Positions 41,641-48,232 of a stretch of 64,000 nt of DNA are shown in pieces. This DNA comes from Halosimplex litoreum (GTDB lineage Archaea > Halobacteriota > Halobacteria > Halobacteriales > Haloarculaceae). The first letter of the stretch is position 1, and the number at the start of each line of letters is the position of its first letter. Both the position numbers and the translations under genes were made by a program. Below the pieces are notes generated by a model. The model was not told the DNA's origin and ran no database searches. It saw nothing but the letters and a program-made list of their open reading frames with translations. The stretch lies in NCBI RefSeq assembly GCF_016065055.1, contig NZ_CP065856.1, positions 744,001 to 808,000 on the forward strand, read 5' to 3'.

Positions 41641-43551
41641 TCAGTCCTCGGCGAACGCGGCGGAGCTACCGAGCTGTTCGTCGATCTCGGCATCGGCCAT
41701 CTTCTCGACGAGGGCGTCGATGACGGTCTCGCGCATGCCCCGGACGAACTTGATGGAGCCGACGACGAGGTGGCCACCGCCGCTGACGCCGCCGCCCGCG
41801 ACCTCCTCTTTGAGCTCCTCGACCATCGTCGGAATGTCTAGCCGGACGCCGTCAGAGCGGAGGACGGCGAAGTCGGGCCCGTAGCCGATGGTGATGACGG
41901 GGTCGCCGGTCTCGGCGACTTTCGAGTCGTGGACCTTGCCCGTGGTCTTCCCCGGTGCGGGGTAGGTAAAGCGGTGGGCGTGGTTCTCGACGTCGAGCCG
42001 GTAGAGGTGCGCGTCGTTGTCGAGCCGTTCGTGTTCGACGTGGGGCATCGCGGCGTCGAGTTGGCGGTCCACGTCGCGTTCGGCCCGGGTCGCGAGGAAC
42101 GAGACGAGCTCGCGGTGGCGCTCCTCGTCGTCGCAGTCGACGTTGAGCGCGTCGGTGACGAGCTGGCCGCCGTCGTCGTATTTCAGCCAGAAGGTGGCGT
42201 AGTCGAGTGCCTCGCCCACGTCGCGGAGTTCGGCCTCGTCGTAGCCCTCCTCGCGAGCGAGTTCGAGGTAGTCGTCCATCGCCGCCGCCTCCGAGCGGTC
42301 CGAGAGGCCGGCGACGGCGGGGACGTGCCGGAGCTCGTCGGTGATGTCGGGGTCGATCATCCGCGCGAGTTCGACGCACATCATCCCCGTCGTGATGCGG
42401 TAGTCCTCGTCGTGGAGGTAGGGGTTGACGTGCTCGTCGAGCAGCTCGCCGACGGCGTCGGGGTCGGGGTGGTGGTGGTCGACGACGACGATGGGTACGT
42501 CGTAGTGGGCGAGGTTGCGGTAGGCTGGCGTGTCCTCCTCGGTCGAGCCGTTGTCGAGCATCAGCAGGAGCGGGAGGCGCTGGCCGTGGCGCTCGCGGTC
42601 TTCGAGCGCGAAGTTGAGGTCACGAGTCACGTCCTCCATCTCGTAGTACGGCGCCTTGCTCGGCAGGCGCTTGAGGAGATGCTGGGCGGCGTCGGGGTCC
42701 TCGTAGGTGTCCTCGATGAACCGTTCCAGCGCCACCTGCATCGGGACGCTGGCGCAGATGCCGTCGCCGTCGGCGTGGTGGCGCATCCGGATCGGGCGCC
42801 CTTCGAGGATCTCCCGTCGGAGGCGCTCGGCGACCGACCGCAGGTCCTCGCGCAGTTTCTCGAAGGCCGCCCACTCGACGAGCGGCTCGGGGTCGTGGGG
42901 CTCGGCCAGCTCGTCGAGGTCGTCGGCTTGCTCGGCGCGGACGCTCTCGCCGTCGTCGCCGTCGAGCACCTGCAGGTCGTCGATCTCGACCTGCACGGCG
43001 CCCTCGCGGGTCTCGACGTAGCCGTCGACGCGGACCACGTCGTCGAGTTCGACGTCTTCGTAGGCGCGGACGCCGGCTTCCTCGAAGGCCGTGCAGGGCG
43101 CGATCCCGGTCGCGCCGCGGACCTGGAAGACCGTCGGGCCCCCGGTCTGTTTGATCTGGACGACCACGCCCTCCAAGCTGACCGATTCACCGACGACGTC
43201 ACCCAGGTCGTCGACCGCGTGGCTGTCGCGGGCGATCGTCTCGACCTCGTAGTCGGGCAAGTCGACCTCGTCGAAGGCCAGATCGCCGTCATCGCGCACC
43301 TCTTCGAGTGCGACGACGAGTTCGTCGCCCACCTCGTAGGTGCCCAGGAGGTTCGAGGCGTGGACGAGGCCGGACACGTCGTCGGACAGATCGACGAAGA
43401 CGCCGTACTCGACGACGCCGTTGACTTCCGCGAGGTACAGGTCGCCTTCGGAAACGTGCTCGAAGTCACAGTTCGAATCGAGGTCGTAGACGGTCGTCCC
43501 ACCATCGGGGACGGCGACGCCGGAATCTCCGGCGTCAGGTACAGGTACCAT
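41641..43551 (-). CDS. DHH-family RecJ-like phosphoesterase with S1 and OB domains
   Basis: The 636-residue protein begins MVPVPDAG, with an S1-type domain (LYLAEVNGVVEYGVFVDLSDDVSGLVH) and an OB-fold domain (VSLEGVVVQIKQTGGPTVFQV). The DHH core follows, with RMRHHADGDGICAS, LMLDNGS and VVVDHHHPDPDA, and ends in a DHHA1 domain with GGGVSGGGHLVVGS. Haloarchaeal members are called RecJ-like or ssDNA-specific exonucleases and relate to archaeal GAN/Cdc45-type proteins. ATG 43551 lies 26-34 bases after a TATA-like stretch. Repeat element A lies just upstream of that promoter. Confidence 0.88.
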   Translation of the reverse strand: MVPVPDAGDSGVAVPDGGTTVYDLDSNCDFEHVSEGDLYLAEVNGVVEYGVFVDLSDDVSGLVHASNLLGTYEVGDELVVALEEVRDDGDLAFDEVDLPDYEVETIARDSHAVDDLGDVVGESVSLEGVVVQIKQTGGPTVFQVRGATGIAPCTAFEEAGVRAYEDVELDDVVRVDGYVETREGAVQVEIDDLQVLDGDDGESVRAEQADDLDELAEPHDPEPLVEWAAFEKLREDLRSVAERLRREILEGRPIRMRHHADGDGICASVPMQVALERFIEDTYEDPDAAQHLLKRLPSKAPYYEMEDVTRDLNFALEDRERHGQRLPLLLMLDNGSTEEDTPAYRNLAHYDVPIVVVDHHHPDPDAVGELLDEHVNPYLHDEDYRITTGMMCVELARMIDPDITDELRHVPAVAGLSDRSEAAAMDDYLELAREEGYDEAELRDVGEALDYATFWLKYDDGGQLVTDALNVDCDDEERHRELVSFLATRAERDVDRQLDAAMPHVEHERLDNDAHLYRLDVENHAHRFTYPAPGKTTGKVHDSKVAETGDPVITIGYGPDFAVLRSDGVRLDIPTMVEELKEEVAGGGVSGGGHLVVGSIKFVRGMRETVIDALVEKMADAEIDEQLGSSAAFAED

Positions 43552-43576
43552 TTGTACTCGATACCGCTCCGCCGGC

Positions 43577-43585
43577 AGTTTAACC
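43577..43585 (-). promoter_or_regulatory. TATA-like box for the DHH gene
   Basis: Read on the minus strand, GGTTAAACT lies 26-34 bases before ATG 43551. It is 17 bases from the end of repeat element A. Confidence 0.55.
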
Positions 43586-43602
43586 TTCGGAAACACATCG
43601 GC

Positions 43603-43732
43603 GCCCATCTTTTTCGCTTGGGGGTGTCCTCGCGGCCGGGGGCCGCTGGGGCACCCCCGAGCCAAAAACATGGGTGAAAAAGCGGGACCTCACTGCGTTC
43701 GGTCCCGTGAACCGCGCGCCTGCGGCGCGCGG
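43603..43732 (-). repeat. Three-hairpin repeat element, copy A
   Basis: Read on the minus strand, this element is stem 1 (21-base palindromic hairpin at 43712-43732), GGTTCAC, stem 2 (GGGACC at 43684-43689 with GGTCCC at 43701-43706), then CTTTTTCACCCATGTTTTT (43664-43682). Stem 3 follows, with inner arms about CTCGGGGGTG and CACCCCCAAG, closing with AAAAAGATGGGC (43603-43614). The outer arms CCCATGTTTTT and AAAAAGATGGG pair at 10 of 11 positions. It matches copies B and C in order, spacing and linkers, with different stem sequences. Confidence 0.85.
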
Positions 43733-43810
43733 ACAGTAGACGAGAACGGCCATACTGTCCCAGAAGTAGTCACGTGGTGGTTGATCTCAGGTATGCTGGA
43801 CATAAGTCAC

Positions 43811-43899
43811 CTGCTCAGTTCGGATTCGAACTGAGCAGCCAATCCATCGTGATTCGACGGGAAACCAGCGCTCGTGAGAGGTGTGTAGCTTCCTACACA
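43811..43899. repeat. Two perfect hairpins downstream of the atypical gene
   Basis: CTGCTCAGTTCG (43811-43822) pairs perfectly over 12 bp with 43827-43838, with loop GATT. TGTGTAG (43882-43888) pairs perfectly with CTACACA (43893-43899), with loop CTTC. Both lie just 3' of the atypical minus-strand gene and inside the lower-GC island. No T-run follows, so they are not ordinary terminators. Confidence 0.75.
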
Positions 43900-43905
43900 G
43901 CCGTG

Positions 43906-44367
43906 TCAGGAGAATACGTTCCCGGGGAAGTTCGTAGCTGTCGCCGAGACACTGTAGGTGTCGGCGTTAGCCGGTACGGCCACGGAGAGACGCACTTGGA
44001 TCGTGGGATTTCTAGGCAGCGTTACCACCGTACTCGACCGTTTGATGGCGTCGTTATTTGAATCCATAATTTCGACTGAAACGCGTACCGTGCCTTCAAC
44101 TCCCGCATTGGCCACTCTCACGAAAAATTCAGTTTCCCCGGACAGTTCGCCCTCGGCTTCGTGCTCGACGACTCTCGGCCTCGTACCAAAATACAGGAAT
44201 CCAAATCCGAGGACACCACCACCACCGAGAAGTTTCAGAATGTTCCTCCGGGTGATCGACCCGTCCACTATATGTTGATCGTGGAACAGATACGACTTGA
44301 ATCTACTCGTTGTCGATCGGAGATTGTCGACGGACAGTTCGTCTGTGCGGAGAGCACTTTCCCTCAC
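43906..44367 (-). CDS. Atypical small exported or membrane-anchored protein in low-GC island
   Basis: A protein of up to 153 residues with no recognised family. It has SITRRNILKLLGGGGVLGFGFLYFG, a twin-arginine-like or N-terminal anchor segment, and then a beta-rich Ig-like domain (FFVRVANAGVEGTVRVSVEI, IQVRLSVAVPANADTYSVSA). GTG 44268 (MDGSITRRN) is an alternative start that would place the RR motif near the N terminus, as in Tat signals. The gene and flanks are visibly AT-richer than the rest (26 of 60 bases G/C at 44041-44100). It lies between repeat elements A and B, which suggests transfer or insertion. Confidence 0.55.
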   Translation of the reverse strand: MRESALRTDELSVDNLRSTTSRFKSYLFHDQHIVDGSITRRNILKLLGGGGVLGFGFLYFGTRPRVVEHEAEGELSGETEFFVRVANAGVEGTVRVSVEIMDSNNDAIKRSSTVVTLPRNPTIQVRLSVAVPANADTYSVSATATNFPGNVFS

Positions 44368-44399
44368 CGAGCGTTCGGTTACTCACCTGTACTGAGCAT

Positions 44400-44539
44400 C
44401 CGCGCGCCTGCGGCGCGCGGTTCAACGCGGCGAGTGCGCGAAGCGCACGAGCCGCGCCTTTTTCACCCATGTTTTTCCGGACGGGGTTCCCCGCAGCGCG
44501 CCTCCGGCGCGCGAGGAAACCCCGTCCGGAAAAAGATGG
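44400..44539 (+). repeat. Three-hairpin repeat element, copy B
   Basis: Stem 1 is a 21-base palindromic hairpin (44400-44420) identical to that of copy A. After TTCA, stem 2 runs CGCGGC (44426-44431) to GCCGCG (44451-44456), with an inner GTGCGC/GCGCAC. CTTTTTCACCCATGTTTTT (44458-44476) follows. Stem 3 has a perfect 12-bp inner arm, CCGGACGGGGTT (44477-44488) with AACCCCGTCCGG (44518-44529), closed by AAAAAGATGG (44530-44539). It lies 40 bases before the JAMM gene start. Confidence 0.88.
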
Positions 44540-44579
44540 TTTGGAAAGCCTTGTTACGCGGGCTCCCCGACACTCGGTC

Positions 44580-45128
44580 ATGGGAATCTTCCGCTCGGGC
44601 GAGGTGGTCGGTATCGCCGAGGCCGCCCTGGAGTTCGCGCTGGAGGCCTCGGAGGACGCCCACCCCGACGAGTACATGGGGTTTCTGCGCGGCGAGGACG
44701 CCCGGAAGTTCGACCTGGACTACGAGGGCACGGTCCTGACCGACATCCTCGTCATCCCGGGAACCGAGTCGAACCCGGTGAGCGCGACCGTCGACTCGAA
44801 CATGATCCCCAACAGCTCCCGGGCGGCCGGATCGATCCACTCCCACCCCAACGGCGTGCTCCGGCCGAGCGACGCCGACCTCCAGACGTTCGGCAAGGGG
44901 AAGGTCCACGTCATCGTCGGCGCGCCCTACCGGAAGTCGGACTGGCAGGCGTTCGACCGGGAGGGTAACCCAGTGGACCTGCCGGTGCTCGACATCGAGA
45001 TGCCCGAAGACGAGTTCTTCGACTTCTCCCAGGAGGACATCGACGCCGAGCTCATGGAGGAGTCCGACTACGGCGCCGACGGGACGGACTTCCGGGCCGA
45101 ACCGGACGACGAGTGGGGCGAGCGATGA
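44580..45128 (+). CDS. JAMM/MPN-domain metalloprotease, possible desampylase
   Basis: The 182-residue protein has the JAMM zinc site: E31 in DEYMGFLRG, then H87-S-H89-P with S97 and D100 ([16 protein letters not shown]), which is the family spacing. In haloarchaea JAMM enzymes remove ubiquitin-like SAMP tags. Whether this one is catalytic on SAMPs is inference. The C-terminal 50 residues are strongly acidic. ATG 44580 sits about 25 bases after a TTGTTACG stretch and 40 bases after repeat element B. Its stop overlaps the start of the FAD synthase gene (ATGA). Confidence 0.9.
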   Translation: MGIFRSGEVVGIAEAALEFALEASEDAHPDEYMGFLRGEDARKFDLDYEGTVLTDILVIPGTESNPVSATVDSNMIPNSSRAAGSIHSHPNGVLRPSDADLQTFGKGKVHVIVGAPYRKSDWQAFDREGNPVDLPVLDIEMPEDEFFDFSQEDIDAELMEESDYGADGTDFRAEPDDEWGER

Positions 45129-45589
45129 CCGGCGACGGGACGGGTGCGACTCCCGAGTCGGACGCCGATATCGTCGTCGCCCAGGGCACCTTCGACATCC
45201 TCCACCCCGGCCACCTCCACTACCTCCGCGACGCGAAGGCGATGGGCGACCGGTTGGTCGTCATCGTCGCCCGCTCGACGAACGTGACTCACAAGGCCTC
45301 GCCCGTCGTCCCTGGCCCGCAGCGCCGAGAGATGGTCGCCGGGCTCGACCCCGTCGACGAGGCGCGACTCGGTCACCCCGAGGACATCTTCGCCCCCATC
45401 GAGGAACTCGACCCCGCGGTCATCGCGCTGGGCTACGACCAGCACCACGACGCCGAGGCCATTCGTGCGGCGCTGGCCGACCGGGGCATCGACTGCGCGG
45501 TCCGCCGCGCGAGCGCCCACGAGCCCGACTACGAGGGGCTGCTCTCGTCGGGCCGGATCGTCGACCGGATCCTCGACGAACGCGGATAG
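45125..45589 (+). CDS. ribL: FAD synthase (archaeal RibL type)
   Basis: The 154-residue cytidylyltransferase-like enzyme has [21 protein letters not shown] with the HPGH nucleotide motif, [10 protein letters not shown] and LGYDQHHDA. Archaeal RibL joins AMP from ATP to FMN to make FAD. Start ATG 45125 overlaps the JAMM stop, so the pair is translationally coupled. A riboflavin-pathway gene (ribH) lies about 2 kb away on the other strand but is not in the same operon. Confidence 0.9.
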   Translation: MTGDGTGATPESDADIVVAQGTFDILHPGHLHYLRDAKAMGDRLVVIVARSTNVTHKASPVVPGPQRREMVAGLDPVDEARLGHPEDIFAPIEELDPAVIALGYDQHHDAEAIRAALADRGIDCAVRRASAHEPDYEGLLSSGRIVDRILDERG

Positions 45590-45650
45590 TCGTTCGTTTC
45601 GTCTCGCCGAACACGCACACCGGAGTGTCGGCAGTTTGTGTAATCGTCAC

Positions 45651-45660
45651 AAAATTTAAT
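45651..45660 (+). promoter_or_regulatory. TATA box for the six-helix membrane protein gene
   Basis: AAAATTTAAT lies 26-35 bases before ATG 45686, giving a leaderless transcript. Confidence 0.7.
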
Positions 45661-45685
45661 CCACAGCGCCACACCTCGGGAGGGT

Positions 45686-46348
45686 ATGCAACGGGTCACG
45701 GTGGACGACGTGCCGTCGTGGGCGTATCGGGGGCTGGAACTACTGGTGGTCGGGCCGGCGGTGGTGGTCGCGGTCTTCGCGTTCGGTCTGTTGACGGTTC
45801 TCGACGGCCCGATGGCCGGGAGTCCGTTCTCGCTGGGGGTCCTCGGCGTCGGGTACGTCGGGGTGCTCGCGCTCGGATTCTTCGGGCGGCTCCTCTTGCC
45901 GCCGCTCGTGTATCTGGACAGCCGACGCCTCTCCGACCAGGAGATCGATTGGGAGCCGAGCTCGATACTCTACGGCATCTTCGGGTTCGTCTTCGGCTGG
46001 CTCGTCGTCGCGGAGTACCTGTACAAGCGTCACACCTACGTCGTCGACTGGGCCGATTCGGAGGCGTGGTGGTACTGCGCGCTGGTCGGCGCCGCCGGGC
46101 TCGCCGTCGGCGTCGCGTCGTTCGCGGTCGGGCTGTTCGGCACGCTCCCGGTCATCTACCTCGGGCTCCCGCTGTTCGCCATCGGTCTCTACAGGGACGC
46201 GACGTACGTTCGGCTCAACAGCGAGTGGCACCCGAACCCGATCAATCACTTCCTCGCGGCGCTGTTCTCGGGGCTGCTCGTCGTCCTGTGGGTCCCGTAC
46301 TTCGGCTACTACCTCTACAAGCGCCACACGCATCTCGGACTGTTCTGA
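45686..46348 (+). CDS. Multi-pass membrane protein with duplicated YLYKRHT motif
   Basis: The 220-residue protein has about six hydrophobic segments and no recognised family. A motif is repeated: helix end plus YLYKRHTYV near residue 110 and YLYKRHTHL at the C terminus, which suggests an internal duplication of a helix-loop unit. The conserved Tyr/Lys/Arg/His pattern near the membrane face could bind lipid or quinone headgroups; this is speculative. The strong TATA box 26-35 bases upstream supports the start. Confidence 0.7.
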   Translation: MQRVTVDDVPSWAYRGLELLVVGPAVVVAVFAFGLLTVLDGPMAGSPFSLGVLGVGYVGVLALGFFGRLLLPPLVYLDSRRLSDQEIDWEPSSILYGIFGFVFGWLVVAEYLYKRHTYVVDWADSEAWWYCALVGAAGLAVGVASFAVGLFGTLPVIYLGLPLFAIGLYRDATYVRLNSEWHPNPINHFLAALFSGLLVVLWVPYFGYYLYKRHTHLGLF

Positions 46349-46405
46349 GCGCTCGCCGCCGCTCGCGAAACTGGCCAGACGGCCGGAAAACGAACTTATG
46401 CGAAC

Positions 46406-47593
46406 CTACAGCAGGTCGTGCTCGGCGAGGCGCTCGACGCCCTCGCGCAGGCGGTCCTCGTCGTTGGCGTAGGCGAGGCGGACCCAGCCGGGGGTGCCGA
46501 ACGCGCTGCCCGGGACGGTGGCGACGTGGGCGGTCTCGATGGCCTCTTCGGCCCAGGCCACGTCCTGTGCCTGGTCGCCGTCGCCGTCGACCCGGGTGTC
46601 GGCGACGGGGAGCATGATGTAGAACGCGCCCTCGGGAGTGGGCACGTCTTTCCCGTACTCGGCGAACAGATCGACGAGCATGTCGCGGCGCTCTTCGAAG
46701 GCGGCGCGCATCTCCTCGACGGCTTCGTCGGTGTGCTCCAGGGCCTCGACGCCAGCGTGCTGGACGAAGTTGACGGCGCAGGTCACGGAGTGACCGTGGA
46801 TCTTGCCGGCCTGGTCGACGACCGACTCGGGCGCGGCGTAGTAGCCCAGCCGCCAGCCCGTCATCGCGTAGGCCTTCGAGAAGCCGTTGAGCGTGATCGT
46901 CCGGTCTTCCATGCCCTCCAGCGTGCCGATGCTCGTGGCCTCGGCGCCGTCGTAGGTGATCTCCTTGTAGATCTCGTCGGAGATGACGGTGATATCGTGC
47001 TCGACAGCGATGTCGCGGACGCCTTCCAGTGCCTCGTCGGAGTAGACGGCGCCGTGGGGGTTGCCCGGGGAGTTGACGACGAGGATCTCCGTGTCGTCGG
47101 AGACCGCGTCGGCGAGGTCGTCGAGCGCGGGTTCGAGCTGGAAGTCGTACTGGGCGGTGTCGACGCGGGTCAGGCTCCCGTCGGAGAGCTTGACCATCGC
47201 CTCGTAGGAGACCCACGCGGGGTCGACCAGCGCGACCTCGTCGCCGTCGTCGATGAGCGTCTGGAACACCTCGAACAGCCCCTGCTTGCCGCCGGGCGTG
47301 ACGACGATGTTCTCGGTCCCGTACTGGGCGAGGCCGTCGTCGTGGAGCTTGTCGACGATAGCGTCTTTGAGTTCGGGGATACCGTTCGAAGGCGTGTAGC
47401 CGGTGTGGCCGGCGTCCATCGCGTCTTTGGCGGCTTCCTTGACGTTCTCGGGGGTGTCGAAGTCGACGATGTCGCCGACCGAGAGGTCGACGACGTCGAC
47501 GCCCTCCGCTTCGAGTTCGGAGGCCTTGTTGCTGATCGCGACGGTCGCGCTCGGTTCGATCCTGTCGACGCGTGCTGCGAAGTCCGGGTCCAT
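46406..47593 (-). CDS. PLP-dependent aminotransferase, class I/II (aspartate aminotransferase-like)
   Basis: The 395-residue fold-type I enzyme has ISNKASELEAEGVDVVDLSVGD at the N terminus, VVNSPGNPHGAVYS (family NPxNP region), ISDEIYKEI, and the PLP Lys in LNGFSKAYAMTGWRLGY. It likely transfers the amino group of aspartate, glutamate or a branched/aromatic amino acid to a 2-oxo acid. Substrate preference cannot be read. It lies 41 bases downstream of ribH on the same strand. Confidence 0.93.
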   Translation of the reverse strand: MDPDFAARVDRIEPSATVAISNKASELEAEGVDVVDLSVGDIVDFDTPENVKEAAKDAMDAGHTGYTPSNGIPELKDAIVDKLHDDGLAQYGTENIVVTPGGKQGLFEVFQTLIDDGDEVALVDPAWVSYEAMVKLSDGSLTRVDTAQYDFQLEPALDDLADAVSDDTEILVVNSPGNPHGAVYSDEALEGVRDIAVEHDITVISDEIYKEITYDGAEATSIGTLEGMEDRTITLNGFSKAYAMTGWRLGYYAAPESVVDQAGKIHGHSVTCAVNFVQHAGVEALEHTDEAVEEMRAAFEERRDMLVDLFAEYGKDVPTPEGAFYIMLPVADTRVDGDGDQAQDVAWAEEAIETAHVATVPGSAFGTPGWVRLAYANDEDRLREGVERLAEHDLL

Positions 47594-47634
47594 AGTTTGT
47601 GGTGTGTGTTCGATGTCGGTCGGTGTCGGTGCGC

Positions 47635-48045
47635 TCAGGGAAGGTCCTCGGCGAGGTCGACTGCGCTCTCGACGACGGTCCCCCCGTAGTCGGTGCGCGC
47701 CTTCGCCTCCGCCGTGCTCATGCCGGGACCGATGATCCCGAAGGCGACCGGCGTATCCCGGTCGAGGCTCACGTCGGTGAGCCCCTGGGCGGCGGCGTCT
47801 GCGATGACCTCGTCGTGGTCGGTGTCGCCCTCGACGATGGCGCCGAGGACGGCGACGGCGTCGATACCGTCTCGGCGGGCCAGTCGGTCGGCGGCCAGCG
47901 GCGTGTCGTAGGAGCCGGGCACCTCGACGGTCGCGGCGATATCGGCGTCGCGCTCGGCCGCCGCCTCGCGCGCGGCGGCCTCCATCCCGTCGATGACCGA
48001 CCCCTCCTTGTCGAACTGCGCGACCACCAGACCGAGCTGTACCAT
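47635..48045 (-). CDS. ribH: 6,7-dimethyl-8-ribityllumazine synthase
   Basis: The 136-residue enzyme has the lumazine-synthase layout: MVQLGLVVAQFD, VPGSYDTPLAA, AVLGAIVEGDTDHDEV with the catalytic His, and GIIGPGMSTAEAKART. It condenses 3,4-dihydroxy-2-butanone 4-phosphate with the ribitylamino-pyrimidine in riboflavin synthesis. ATG 48045 gives normal family length; the frame continues upstream without homology. I see no FMN-riboswitch-like leader. Confidence 0.93.
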   Translation of the reverse strand: MVQLGLVVAQFDKEGSVIDGMEAAAREAAAERDADIAATVEVPGSYDTPLAADRLARRDGIDAVAVLGAIVEGDTDHDEVIADAAAQGLTDVSLDRDTPVAFGIIGPGMSTAEAKARTDYGGTVVESAVDLAEDLP

Positions 48046-48232
48046 ATCCGGGGCGAAGCCAGCGCGGGTAAAAGAACTACCGAACCGGACCCGAGACGGC
48101 CGTCGATGGCTCCAGCGACGCGCCGCCGGTAGCCGTCGGGCGGACGCCGCGACACCGAGCCGCTTTCGATGGGTCAAACAGTTATGTTTCCAACCGGTAT
48201 CGCTCTTGACCCACCGAGCGTCGACGACGGTG

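Noticed and set aside
43774..44061. Plus-strand open frame in the low-GC island
   Set aside because: It overlaps the minus-strand gene and both hairpins and has no recognisable protein features.
44458..44476. Element linkers taken as simple transcription terminators
   Set aside because: The T-runs after stem 2 could terminate transcription, but the same 19 bases pair with the far arm and recur in three contexts in both orientations, so a plain terminator does not explain them.
43603..44539. Elements A and B taken as a CRISPR array
   Set aside because: Only two inverted copies, long and unequal spacing, and no cas genes.
47594..48232. FMN riboswitch for ribH
   Set aside because: No conserved aptamer-like helices are visible and FMN riboswitches are not expected in this group.
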